Origin: Actinomycetota bacterium
GTDB taxonomy: Bacteria; Actinomycetota; Actinomycetes; S36-B12; CAIYMF01
Reading direction: 5' to 3'
Assembly: GCA_009697815.1 (NCBI GenBank)
Contig: WLRQ01000001.1
Span: 28,663-92,662, forward strand
Length of the DNA: 64,000 nt
A program made the translations under genes and the position numbers. This document shows, piece by piece, positions 1-7,813 of the stretch. Position 1 is the first letter of the stretch; each line of letters starts with the position of its first letter. The notes under the pieces are model-generated. The model was not told where the DNA came from, ran no database searches, and worked only from the letters and a program-made list of their open reading frames with translations.

Positions 1-538
1 CGGCGTACTCGAGCCCACCGGCGAGATCGTCGAGTACCGCGAGCCGTTCGATGGCCTGCTCCAGAGTCCATGCCCCGTTGACGTCGATACGGATTCGGCC
101 GTCGGCCGCTCCGCAGTCATCGAGAGCCGCACGCACGGCCGAGACCCTCGCCACATCTGAGTCGAAGGCCTGCCCGCGTTCGCCGACCTTCACCTTGATC
201 GTGGTACAGCCGTCGACCGTGACCGCATCCGTGACGAGTTCGGTGACCGATTCCGGAGCAAGGGCCGGGACGATCGCATTGACCTCGACGTGGTCGCGTC
301 GGGCCGCAGGCCACTCCCCTCGCGCTGCCTCAAGAGCGCCGACGAGCCAGCGTGCGGCAGTCGCGTCGTCGTACTCAGGGAAGGGAGTCCACTCACCCCA
401 GCGGTCGCCGATCCGCAGCAGCACGCCCTCGCGCAGCTCGGTGCCTCGAAATCGTCGGGTGAGCGGGAGCGCGAACGCGACCGCGTCCTCGATGCCGGCC
501 CGGGCGAGCTGCGGCGTCATGCCGGTGCGCGAGCCCAC
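1..538 (-). CDS. menC: o-succinylbenzoate synthase, N-terminal part (cut by window edge)
   Basis: About 179 N-terminal codons of a MenC/enolase-superfamily enzyme, which dehydrates SHCHC to o-succinylbenzoate in menaquinone synthesis. The capping-domain opening AFALPLTRRFRG is seen near residues 21-32. The barrel begins with IKVKVG (K115, K117; the second is the expected catalytic lysine) and IDVNGAW (D152 is the first metal ligand). The remaining metal ligands and second catalytic lysine lie beyond position 1. I prefer the GTG at 538 because GAGAGG sits 6 bases upstream. An in-frame ATG at 571 exists, but it falls inside a dispersed repeat (584-616 and its flank). The gene diverges from menE, the enzyme that uses its product. 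Identification is confident; only the start is in doubt. Confidence 0.88.
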   Translation of the reverse strand, partial: MGSRTGMTPQLARAGIEDAVAFALPLTRRFRGTELREGVLLRIGDRWGEWTPFPEYDDATAARWLVGALEAARGEWPAARRDHVEVNAIVPALAPESVTELVTDAVTVDGCTTIKVKVGERGQAFDSDVARVSAVRAALDDCGAADGRIRIDVNGAWTLEQAIERLAVLDDLAGGLEYA

Positions 539-583
539 GGGTGTCCTCTCAGCGGCGATCGTCCCCGTCATTGGGGAACCTGA

Positions 584-616
584 GCGGCCTCTAAGGCCGC
601 CTAGGGCACATTCACC
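584..616. repeat. Dispersed palindromic repeat, copy A
   Basis: This 33-base sequence in the menC/menE divergent intergenic region matches, as reverse complement, 31 of 33 bases at about 44670-44703 and also the right arm at 44772-44793. It contains the hairpin GCGGCCT-CTA-AGGCCGC followed by a GGGCACATTCACC block. Partial similarity (TTCCCC...TGACGGGG) continues leftward to about 560, so copy A looks like a shortened version of the longer element at 44665-44797. CCTAGGG/CCCTAGG arms at 600-606 and 622-628 add a second possible hairpin. No ORF is associated with it. Confidence 0.75.
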
Positions 617-624
617 GCAAACCC

Positions 625-630
625 TAGGCT
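625..630 (+). promoter_or_regulatory. -10 hexamer TAGGCT of menE (leaderless)
   Basis: TAGGCT ends 7 bases before the GTG at 638, with no Shine-Dalgarno sequence. The same layout recurs throughout the window, so transcription very likely starts on the start codon itself. Confidence 0.6.
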
Positions 631-637
631 GCGGGGT

Positions 638-1837
638 GTGATGGGGCAGCGTGGGGCGCGCGAGGTGCTACTCGTCGCGGTCGAGCCAGGGGCCGCAGGT
701 GTGGCTCAGGTGAACGCGCTGCTGCCTGACGCACTTGCGGGGCGCGGGCCGGCTCTCGGGATCGCCCCTGCGGGGACCGAGGCCCACGCGGTGCGCGCGC
801 GAACCATCGTCACCAGGGCTCCGGTGGATACCGACATCGCGGTCGTGCTCGGAACGAGTGGGTCCACCGGGAACGCCCACGGCGTCATGCTCGATTCCGC
901 AGCGCTACTCGCATCGGCACGGTCGACCCATGACCGGCTCGGGGGGCCCGGCTCCTGGCTGCTGGCATTGCCCGTGACCGGGATAGCGGGACTGCAAGTA
1001 CTCATTCGCTCACTTCTCGCCCAGGTCGACCCCGTGGTGCTGGCCTCGGTGGGCGGCGCGGCACCATTCGAGCCGCGCGCTTTCGCGGACGCGGCGTGGC
1101 GCCTGGATCCCTCACTCCCCGGCTACACCGCACTCGTGCCGGCCCAGGCCGCGCTCCTGCTCGATGATCCCGACGGGCTGGCCGCACTCCAGGGTTTCGA
1201 CGCGGTTCTATTGGGCGGTGCCCGCACCGCACCACACCTGCTCGCGCGGCTAGAGGCGGCCCACATCGCCGTCGTCACGACCTACGGCATGACGGAAACA
1301 TGCGGCGGGGCCTTCTATGACGGCATTCCTCTCGACGGCGTCACGGCCTCCCTGCTGGATGTGGATCCGACCGGCCTCGGGCGCATCGTGATCACCGGCC
1401 CCACGATCGCCCGCGGCTACCTCGCCGACGATGAGGCCACCGCCGAGGCGTTCGTGTCGGGAGGACATGTGACCAACGACGTCGGCAGGTTGAACGGCAC
1501 CCGGCTGACGATCGAAGGGCGCATCGACGACATCGTTCAGGTGGGCGGCACGAATGTCGCGGTGTCGGCGATCGAGGACTTGCTCGCCACGATCGTGAGC
1601 GAGGCCTGCGTCTTGGCCACCATCGATGAGGCCTGGGGCCAGCGACTCACGGCCTACATCGTGCCCCGCAGCGACGACGGGCAGCGCGGCGACGATAACG
1701 AGTCACTGGCGGCACTCGTCCTCGAACATCTGGGCCGCGCCGCCGTGCCTCGTACCTGGGTGCGTCTCGGTGCGATCCCGTATCTACCCACGGGCAAGCC
1801 CGACCGAGCCGCACTGCGCGACCTCGCCGCAACCTGA
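638..1837 (+). CDS. menE: o-succinylbenzoate-CoA ligase
   Basis: An adenylate-forming enzyme of 399 residues that activates o-succinylbenzoate with ATP and CoA in menaquinone synthesis. Visible ANL-superfamily motifs are the P-loop LGTSGSTG (71-78), YGMTE (216-220), the DVG aspartate (D281), GRIDD (294-298) and the C-terminal PTGK lysine (K387). The length is short for the wider family but normal for actinobacterial MenE, which has a reduced N-terminal domain. The start is GTG 638 or the adjacent ATG 641; the -10 at 625-630 fits a leaderless GTG. menC diverges upstream and menA follows 14 bases downstream, so menE-menA are probably one transcript. Confidence 0.93.
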   Translation: MMGQRGAREVLLVAVEPGAAGVAQVNALLPDALAGRGPALGIAPAGTEAHAVRARTIVTRAPVDTDIAVVLGTSGSTGNAHGVMLDSAALLASARSTHDRLGGPGSWLLALPVTGIAGLQVLIRSLLAQVDPVVLASVGGAAPFEPRAFADAAWRLDPSLPGYTALVPAQAALLLDDPDGLAALQGFDAVLLGGARTAPHLLARLEAAHIAVVTTYGMTETCGGAFYDGIPLDGVTASLLDVDPTGLGRIVITGPTIARGYLADDEATAEAFVSGGHVTNDVGRLNGTRLTIEGRIDDIVQVGGTNVAVSAIEDLLATIVSEACVLATIDEAWGQRLTAYIVPRSDDGQRGDDNESLAALVLEHLGRAAVPRTWVRLGAIPYLPTGKPDRAALRDLAAT

Positions 1838-1851
1838 CAGAATCACCCCTC

Positions 1852-2778
1852 GTGGCCACAGTCGGGGAATGGGTACAGGGCGCGCGACCGAGAACTCTGC
1901 CCGCCGCGATTTCACCCGTCCTCATCGGAACAGCGGTTGCCTGGACGTATCTACACGCAGCCCCCGCGTCACCCGCCGGGCACACGTCGATCAGCGCCCT
2001 GGACATCATCGCGCGGGCCCTTCTCGCACTAGTCGTGGCCCTCGCACTGCAGGTCGGCGTCAACTACGCGAACGACTACAGCGACGGCGTGCGCGGCACG
2101 GACGCGATCCGGGTCGGCCCGGTGCGTCTCGTCGGCCAGGGTCTCGCGTCGCCCGGCTCGGTGAAGTCTGCCGCCTTCGCGTCATTCGCCATCGCCGCGA
2201 TGGCCGGGCTCGCCCTCGTCCTGATCACTGCCGCCTGGTGGCTCATCCTCGTCGGCATTGCGGCGATCGTCGCAGCGTGGTTCTACACCGGAGGACCGCG
2301 GCCCTACGGTTACTCAGGACTCGGAGAGGTGTTCGTCTTTGTGTTCTTCGGCCTCGTCGCCGTCGCCGGGTCCACCTACGTGCACACGCTCACGATCACG
2401 TGGCGCTCGATCGGCGCAGGTGTCGCAAGTGGCTCACTCGCAGTCGCAATCCTGCTCGCGAACAACCTGCGTGACATCCCCACAGACGTGGTCGCGGGCA
2501 AGAAGACCCTTGCCGTGCGGCTCGGCGACCCTCGCACCCGCGTGGCGTACTCGATCGCACTCGCGATCCCGTACGTGATCGCCGTGGCCATCGCGATATC
2601 GGGCACACCGTGGGCACTTCTCGCGTTTGCCTCAGCACCGCTGACCTTGAGCCCTCTGCGCCAGGTAAGGGGAGGTGCAGTCGGACGCGGGCTCATTCCG
2701 GTCCTCGTCAGCACCGGCGTCCTGTTGCTCGGTTATGCGGTGTCGCTCAGCATCGGCCTCGTGATCTCAGCGGTCTGA
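1852..2778 (+). CDS. menA: 1,4-dihydroxy-2-naphthoate polyprenyltransferase
   Basis: A UbiA-family integral membrane prenyltransferase of 308 residues that attaches the polyprenyl chain to DHNA to give demethylmenaquinone. The first prenyl-diphosphate-binding motif NYANDYSDG...GTD is at 71-84 and the second, NNLRDIPTD, at 204-212. Around eight hydrophobic helices surround them. The GTG start lies 14 bases after the menE stop, and the 3' end overlaps the convergent DUF4229 gene by 12 bases. Family and pathway context agree, so the call is firm. Confidence 0.95.
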   Translation: MATVGEWVQGARPRTLPAAISPVLIGTAVAWTYLHAAPASPAGHTSISALDIIARALLALVVALALQVGVNYANDYSDGVRGTDAIRVGPVRLVGQGLASPGSVKSAAFASFAIAAMAGLALVLITAAWWLILVGIAAIVAAWFYTGGPRPYGYSGLGEVFVFVFFGLVAVAGSTYVHTLTITWRSIGAGVASGSLAVAILLANNLRDIPTDVVAGKKTLAVRLGDPRTRVAYSIALAIPYVIAVAIAISGTPWALLAFASAPLTLSPLRQVRGGAVGRGLIPVLVSTGVLLLGYAVSLSIGLVISAV

Positions 2779-3132
2779 GCCCTCGGGGCTGGCAGGGTCG
2801 GGTTCGAAGTCGGCGTCATCATCGACGTCCTCGGCCCTCGACGACGCATCGATCCGCTGGCCTACCCGCTGAATGGCAGTGGTGATCCCCACAGCCGCCA
2901 CCTCGCGACGACGGTTGAGGGCGAACACCGACACGACGCCGGAGATCAGCAACGAGAAGATGATCAGGAGTGGGCCTCGCATGCCCGCGAAATAGAGCAC
3001 GAGCCCCACGGCCGCGAGAATCGCAAGGCGCAGAAGGGTATAGAGGACGATGGGATGTCCACCGCGAACGGGCGCCAACTCCTCTGCAGGCGCGGACGGA
3101 TCGGCAGGCTGGGCGTTCTCGGACTCGTTCAC
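2767..3132 (-). CDS. DUF4229 family membrane protein
   Basis: A small protein of 121 residues with a charged N-terminus, two closely spaced hydrophobic helices (about 28-46 and 53-70) and a long acidic C-terminal tail rich in D, E and S. Helix spacing, tail and position beside menA match the actinobacterial DUF4229 family, which has no known function. The start is GTG 3132: TACCGT lies exactly 6 bases upstream, the leaderless pattern of this genome. The promoter therefore lies immediately after the stop of the upstream PLDc_N-type gene. It is convergent with menA and overlaps its end. Confidence 0.8.
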   Translation of the reverse strand: MNESENAQPADPSAPAEELAPVRGGHPIVLYTLLRLAILAAVGLVLYFAGMRGPLLIIFSLLISGVVSVFALNRRREVAAVGITTAIQRVGQRIDASSRAEDVDDDADFEPDPASPEGSDR

Positions 3133-3138
3133 CAGAGC

Positions 3139-3144
3139 ACGGTA
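3139..3144 (-). promoter_or_regulatory. -10 hexamer TACCGT of the DUF4229 gene (leaderless)
   Basis: On the minus strand TACCGT is followed by 6 bases and then the GTG start at 3132. It lies just downstream of the stop codon of the preceding gene (3153), so that gene and DUF4229 may be transcribed separately. Confidence 0.5.
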
Positions 3145-3152
3145 CGTCGGGC

Positions 3153-3542
3153 TCAGCGGCCCGTGGGGTCCGGGTGGTCATCAGGCTCGCGGGCCTCATC
3201 GCCGGAGCGACGATTTCGCATCTTGCGCGACCACTCGTCGTCAGCGAGCCTGCGAAGGAAGGTGGGGTCATCATCGGGTGCGACCGGCCCACGGCGACGC
3301 CCAGTGCTCGGTCGGCGCGTCGGTGATCCCGCCGCCTGTACCGGCGGCACACCCGCGCCAGGTGCGGGTGGCCGTCCCAAGAACAGCCACGCGAGAGCGC
3401 CCACGAACGGCACGATCACGATGAGCAGGAGCCAGAGCCATTTCGGCAGCGCACGGGTCTGTTGCCGAGGCGTGGACACGATGTCGATCAGCGCATAGAT
3501 CGTGACGACGACCGGGACGGCCCACAACAAGAACCTGATCAC
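3153..3542 (-). CDS. PLDc_N-like small membrane protein
   Basis: A protein of 129 residues with two N-terminal hydrophobic helices (about 2-22 and 34-55, the second ending in WLFLGRP). This is the hallmark of the phospholipase-D nuclease N-terminal (PLDc_N) domain. A basic, proline- and arginine-rich hydrophilic tail follows, and there is no HKD nuclease motif, so it is not a phospholipase. Function is unknown. GTG 3542 is used; a GGGAGGGG stretch lies somewhat far upstream. It sits between ccsB and the DUF4229 gene on the same strand. Confidence 0.72.
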   Translation of the reverse strand: MIRFLLWAVPVVVTIYALIDIVSTPRQQTRALPKWLWLLLIVIVPFVGALAWLFLGRPPAPGAGVPPVQAAGSPTRRPSTGRRRGPVAPDDDPTFLRRLADDEWSRKMRNRRSGDEAREPDDHPDPTGR

Positions 3543-3602
3543 GACCGACGCTCACCCCTCCCGGAATCTCCACCACAGCGTACGTCGCCCACCGACAGGG
3601 CG

Positions 3603-3618
3603 CCGCGCGAGAGCGCGG
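3603..3618 (-). terminator. GC-rich hairpin after ccsB (candidate terminator)
   Basis: A perfect 6-bp stem CCGCGC/GCGCGG with a 4-base loop begins 3 bases past the ccsB stop on the minus strand. No T-run follows, so it may end the cytochrome c maturation transcript or simply separate it from the small membrane genes. Confidence 0.35.
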
Positions 3619-3621
3619 AAC

Positions 3622-4611
3622 TCACACCCCAGCGTAGGAGTGGAGCCCGGTGATGAGGATGTTGACCCCGAAGAAGTTGAACAGGAAGCAGCCGAACGCC
3701 ACCAAGGCGACGACGGAGGCCTTGCGACCCTTCCATCCAGCCGTGGCCCGCGCGTGCAGATAGGCGGCATACACCACCCAGGTGATGAAGGCCCAGGTCT
3801 CCTTCGGGTCCCAGCCCCAGTAACGTCCCCACGCGTTCTCGGCCCAGATCGCGCCGGCGACCACCGCGAATGTCCAGAGCGGGAACATGAACGCGTGAAT
3901 GCGGTATGCCATGGCGTCGAGCCGTGCTGCCTCCGGGAGTCGGCGCGCCAGCGCGTCCAGCCGGTAGCGCTTTCCCACGAGGGCTCGGCGCTCGCCTGAG
4001 TCGGCCACGAGGAAGAGCAGTGTGACGGCCGCACCAATGCAGAATGCGCCGCCGCAAATGATCGCGGCTGTCACGTGAATGACGAGCCAGTAGGACTTCA
4101 GCGCCGGCACGAGCTGCGCGGCGTCCGTGTACAGAACCGTGACTGCCAACCCGAGGGTGAGCAGGACGGGGAGTACGACGAAGAGTCCGAGCCAGCGCAG
4201 GTCGCGCTTAAGTGACAGGGCGACGAACGCGAGTGCGACCGCGAACGCGGTGGTGACCGCGAACTCGTACATGTTGCCCCACGGAGGACGTTGCACCGAA
4301 AGGCCTCGGAGCAGGACCCCAGCGCCGAGCAGCACAGTGCCGAGCCACGTCACGGACATCCCGATATTCCCGCTGCGCCGACCGGGGGGCAGCGCGCCGT
4401 CGTCCGGCCCGCCCACCGCAAGTGCAGTCCGGGTTGCCACCGCGACACCACCGCTGGCGGCCTCAGCTTCGGGCACACCCGCCGGGACGAGGTCGCGACC
4501 GCGCATCGAGGCGAGCGATGCCGCAAAGGCGATCATCGCGATCGTGAACGCGGCCATCGCGCCATAGATCAGGTAGTTGCTGTAGGCCGCGAGCGTCTCG
4601 TTGGTCGGCAC
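3622..4611 (-). CDS. ccsB: cytochrome c biogenesis protein CcsB (ResC)
   Basis: A polytopic haem handler of system II cytochrome c maturation that works with ResB to deliver haem to apocytochromes outside the membrane. The family-defining tryptophan-rich WWD segment AWGRYWGWDPKETW lies near residues 250-265, with flanking histidines (VIHV; RIHAF) as likely haem ligands. The protein ends in the typical GLHSYAG. I start at GTG 4611 (329 residues) because AGGAG lies 5 bases before it; an in-frame ATG at 4632 has no good ribosome site. It is the last gene of the tlpA-ccdA-resB-ccsB run. Confidence 0.92.
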   Translation of the reverse strand: MPTNETLAAYSNYLIYGAMAAFTIAMIAFAASLASMRGRDLVPAGVPEAEAASGGVAVATRTALAVGGPDDGALPPGRRSGNIGMSVTWLGTVLLGAGVLLRGLSVQRPPWGNMYEFAVTTAFAVALAFVALSLKRDLRWLGLFVVLPVLLTLGLAVTVLYTDAAQLVPALKSYWLVIHVTAAIICGGAFCIGAAVTLLFLVADSGERRALVGKRYRLDALARRLPEAARLDAMAYRIHAFMFPLWTFAVVAGAIWAENAWGRYWGWDPKETWAFITWVVYAAYLHARATAGWKGRKASVVALVAFGCFLFNFFGVNILITGLHSYAGV

Positions 4612-4682
4612 TGGCTCTCCTCGTCTGGTCATCCGCCCAAGGGCGTGGTCGTGATCTCACCTGGAACTGATCGTCGGGCTGA

Positions 4683-6341
4683 CTAAGTCTGCGGCTTGCT
4701 GCCCTGACCCGGGGCCGGGGTCCGCGAAGGATTCTCGCTGGGTCCGCCGCCGAGAGCGGCCACGAGCGCCTCGACCTCATCACCCACACTTGCGTGCTCC
4801 GAGCGAGTGAGACCGGCAACCTCGACAACGGTAACCCCCGGTTCGCCACTCGCCACCCGGACCCACACCCGCCGACGCCGGATCAGCAGTGAGAGGGCCA
4901 GACCGGTGATGGCCAGCACTGCAGACACCACCGCGAGCTCTTTGCCCGGATCGTGGGCGACGGTGAACGAGGCCCACTGGACGTATCCGTCGAACGTGAC
5001 GGTGCCATTGCCACCCGGCAGCGCCCAGACGTCACCCGGGGCGAGTTCCTCGATGCCGAGCCTGGACATCGTGGACGTGTTCAGGGAGTAGACCGACTGC
5101 GGGCGCCCGGTGCCGAGGCCGAGGTCACCGGTCCACGCGGAGATGTAGATCGCCGGACGGTCGGCCGCAGGGAAGGTCGAGGTAGGCCCGAGCACTGGAT
5201 CGACGACCGCCGTGGGGAGGAAGAACCCGACCAGACCGAGTTGCGGGACAGTGTCGGGCACCTTGACGACACCGGTCGACTTGAAGTTGCCGTCTTGCGG
5301 GAGAAAGACGACGGAGTCGTGGAAGACGATGTCGCCCTTGGCGTTGCGCACCGTGACCATGGGTGCGTAGCCGTGCCCGACGAGGAACACCTTCACTCCC
5401 CCGACCACCAGAGGATCGTTGACCTCGATGCGCGCAGACTCCTTCGCGGCACCGGGCTCGCGGACCAGGGTGACATCTGCCGCGAATGTTCGCGCAGCAC
5501 CGTTCTGCTGACCGCCCCGCTGGTAGTCCGCTGAGAACTTGTTCAGCGTGAAGGAGAAAGGAGGGAGCGACGTCGGATCGAACCCGCGCCCGGGCGCGAA
5601 GGAGTCGAACTGGGCCTGAGTGTCGGCGAAAGATGAGCCCTCGCGCACGATGACGGTGGCCTTGAATCCGTTGAAGGCCCCGACCCCGACGGACACGAGT
5701 AGAACCAGGAGCGAGAGGTGGAAGAGCAGGTTGCCCGTCTCCCTTGCATAGCCCTTCTCCGCTGCGACCCACCCGCCCCGGCCGTCGAACTCAGAGGTGT
5801 CGACGCGCCAGCGATGCCCACGCAGCCAGGCCGCCGAGGAGTCGAGCACCACCTGGGGATCGGAGGCGATGTCCAGCATGCGGTGCTCGGGAAGCCGAGC
5901 GAGATGGCGCGGAGCAACCGGGGGTCGCGACCGCAGGATCTTCGCGTGCAAGAGCGTCCGCGGGAGGACACAGCCGGCGAGCGAGATGAACAGCAGCACA
6001 TAGATGGCCGCGAACCAGGATGACGAGAAAACGTCGAACATCCCGAGCCGGTCGAGGATGCGTCCCTTGACCGGGTCGTTGGCCAGATAGTCGTTGACCC
6101 GCAAGGGGTTCGAGCCCCGTTGCGGGAACAGCGAACCAGGCACGGACGCCACCGCGAGCAGGAAGAGCAGCACGAGCGCGGTGCGCATGCTCGTGAGCGT
6201 GCGCCATGCCCAGCGCAGCCAGCCCAGGACCCCAATACCCATGGGCTCGACTGCCGAGTCAACGTCAAGGGGTGCGGTCGACAAGCGCTGAGCGTCGTCC
6301 TGAGACTCGCGGCTCGCGGCCGCGGACATCGGGTCGTTCAC
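4683..6341 (-). CDS. resB: cytochrome c biogenesis protein ResB
   Basis: A membrane protein of about 552 residues that partners CcsB in system II cytochrome c assembly. Hydrophobic helices appear in the N-terminal quarter (from TALVLLFLLAVASV), followed by one near residues 200-220, a large extracytoplasmic domain, and a final helix near residue 475 before a basic RRRRVW turn and hydrophilic tail. The GTG start at 6341 overlaps the ccdA stop as GTGA, which points to translational coupling and excludes a longer N-terminus. The ResB family is normally 450-600 residues, so length agrees. Confidence 0.92.
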   Translation of the reverse strand: MNDPMSAAASRESQDDAQRLSTAPLDVDSAVEPMGIGVLGWLRWAWRTLTSMRTALVLLFLLAVASVPGSLFPQRGSNPLRVNDYLANDPVKGRILDRLGMFDVFSSSWFAAIYVLLFISLAGCVLPRTLLHAKILRSRPPVAPRHLARLPEHRMLDIASDPQVVLDSSAAWLRGHRWRVDTSEFDGRGGWVAAEKGYARETGNLLFHLSLLVLLVSVGVGAFNGFKATVIVREGSSFADTQAQFDSFAPGRGFDPTSLPPFSFTLNKFSADYQRGGQQNGAARTFAADVTLVREPGAAKESARIEVNDPLVVGGVKVFLVGHGYAPMVTVRNAKGDIVFHDSVVFLPQDGNFKSTGVVKVPDTVPQLGLVGFFLPTAVVDPVLGPTSTFPAADRPAIYISAWTGDLGLGTGRPQSVYSLNTSTMSRLGIEELAPGDVWALPGGNGTVTFDGYVQWASFTVAHDPGKELAVVSAVLAITGLALSLLIRRRRVWVRVASGEPGVTVVEVAGLTRSEHASVGDEVEALVAALGGGPSENPSRTPAPGQGSKPQT

Positions 6342-7105
6342 AGCGACACCCCGAATCCGCCGGCCCACGACCGAAGGCCGATGGTCAGGTCGTCCCACGT
6401 GCCTGTGACAAGGAGCAGCCCGATCGCGATGAGAAGGACTCCACCTATGCGCATGACCAACACGCTACGTCGTCGCACGGCACCGAGCGCACCCAGCATG
6501 CGCCGGAAGAGCAGGCCCACGATCACGAACGGCAATCCCAGACCCAGGCAGTAGAACACCGAGAGGAGGGCGCCACGTGCGGCACTCGCCTCGGTGAAGG
6601 CGAGGGTCTGGACCGCGCCGAGTGTCGGTCCTATGCAGGGTGTCCAACCGAGACCGAAGATCACTCCGAGAAGTGGCGCACCCCAGAGGCCGACGTCAGG
6701 GATTCGATGCAGTCGCCACTCTCGTTGGGCACCGGGGATCAGCCCTACGAATGCGAGCCCGAGGGCGATGACAACAACCCCGAGCACCCGCGTTATCGCC
6801 CCTTGGTATTGCACAAGCGCATTGCCCAGCGCGCCGAACAACGTGCCGTACGCCACGAACACAGCGGTGAATCCCAGGACAAAGAGCAATGACCCGACCA
6901 AGACTCGACCTTTGGTCCGCGCGGACTTGCCGGCGGAGCCGGCCTCACCGGCGAGCTCCGCACCCGTCAGCCCCGTGACAAACGACAGATAGCCCGGGAC
7001 GAGCGGGAGCACGCACGGCGAGAGGAACGAGACCGCGCCCGCCGCGAATGCGATCGGCGCCGCGAGGAACAAGGACCCGGTGGCAACTGTCTGGACCGTG
7101 CTCAT
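6338..7105 (-). CDS. ccdA: cytochrome c biogenesis protein CcdA
   Basis: A six-helix thiol-disulfide transporter of 255 residues that carries reducing equivalents from cytoplasmic thioredoxin across the membrane to TlpA/ResA. The two redox cysteines are in LSPCVLPLVPGY (C31) and GWTPCIGPT (C157), each at the start of a symmetric three-helix repeat. A loop of about 20 charged residues joins the first helices. It overlaps resB by GTGA and begins 1 base after the tlpA stop, forming one translational unit with them. Confidence 0.95.
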   Translation of the reverse strand: MSTVQTVATGSLFLAAPIAFAAGAVSFLSPCVLPLVPGYLSFVTGLTGAELAGEAGSAGKSARTKGRVLVGSLLFVLGFTAVFVAYGTLFGALGNALVQYQGAITRVLGVVVIALGLAFVGLIPGAQREWRLHRIPDVGLWGAPLLGVIFGLGWTPCIGPTLGAVQTLAFTEASAARGALLSVFYCLGLGLPFVIVGLLFRRMLGALGAVRRRSVLVMRIGGVLLIAIGLLLVTGTWDDLTIGLRSWAGGFGVSL

Positions 7106-7106
7106 C

Positions 7107-7706
7107 TCAGGATGTCTCCCCGAGCACGGGTTCGATCATCCCGAGCAATCGGGAGATGTCCACGGCACCGAGTGCCCGCGCCGCCACTCGACCCTGGCGG
7201 TCCAAAACGAAGGTCGTGGGGATCCCCGCTGCGGGCAAGGCCCCCCTGAAGGCCAGGACGAGGGAGTTGTCTGCGTCGAACATCGACGGGTAGGACACAT
7301 CGAACCTACGCGTGAAGGCCCTCGCATTCTCGATCGAATCCTTCGCACCCGAGACGATGCCCACAAACTCAACACCGGCGGAATGCTTCTGGCCGTATAC
7401 CTTCTCGAGGGTCGCTGCTTCCTCACGACAGGGCGAGCACCACGACGCCCAGAAGTTCACCACCACCACTTTGCCTCGCATCGAGACGAGATCGAGGGGT
7501 GCCCCGTCGAGGGTTGTGCCCACCACGGTCGGTGCGGCGGTGCGCTCATCCGGAGCGAGTAGAACCGTCGATCCATCACCCGCGACATAGCGAGAGGACC
7601 CGTCAACCGACCCCGATGTGGTGCCACACCCGGCGAGAACCAGTGCCAATGCGCAGATCAACCCGGCCACGGGGGCTAGGCGCGCGTGGTAATGCCTCAC
7701 GGTCAT
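7107..7706 (-). CDS. TlpA/ResA-like thioredoxin lipoprotein
   Basis: An extracytoplasmic thiol-disulfide oxidoreductase of about 199 residues, predicted to keep apocytochrome c haem-binding cysteines reduced, with electrons from CcdA. The N-terminal signal ends in the lipobox LVLAGC (C27). The thioredoxin fold carries WASWCSPC (C90, C93) and a cis-proline motif GIPTTF, as in TlpA/ResA. ATG 7706 is listed; AGGAG is only 2 bases before it but 8 bases before an in-frame GTG at 7700, which may be the real start. It follows a 107-base gap holding four 15-bp tandem repeats. Confidence 0.9.
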   Translation of the reverse strand: MTVRHYHARLAPVAGLICALALVLAGCGTTSGSVDGSSRYVAGDGSTVLLAPDERTAAPTVVGTTLDGAPLDLVSMRGKVVVVNFWASWCSPCREEAATLEKVYGQKHSAGVEFVGIVSGAKDSIENARAFTRRFDVSYPSMFDADNSLVLAFRGALPAAGIPTTFVLDRQGRVAARALGAVDISRLLGMIEPVLGETS

Positions 7707-7712
7707 CGCTCC

Positions 7713-7772
7713 TGTCACGGTCGTAGGTGTCACCGTCGTAGGTGTCACCGTCGTAGGTGTCACCGTCGTAGC
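7713..7772. repeat. Four tandem 15-bp repeats upstream of the thioredoxin gene
   Basis: Units 7713-7727, 7728-7742, 7743-7757 and 7758-7772 read TGTCACSGTCGTAGS; units 2 and 3 are identical and the outer two differ by one base each. On the minus strand each unit contains TACGAC followed by GGTGACA, so each offers a weak -10-like hexamer. The array ends 6 bases before the thioredoxin ATG and lies in the only sizeable gap between the tetrapyrrole operon and the cytochrome c maturation genes. Confidence 0.9.
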
Positions 7773-7813
7773 TGCCCCGAGCAAGCGGCCGGCGCGCGAG
7801 GGAACTGAGCGCC

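Noticed and set aside
51..641. Long plus-strand frame over the menC region
   Set aside because: It is antisense to menC, has low-complexity Ser/Arg/Ala translation typical of shadow frames in GC-rich DNA, and no start signal.
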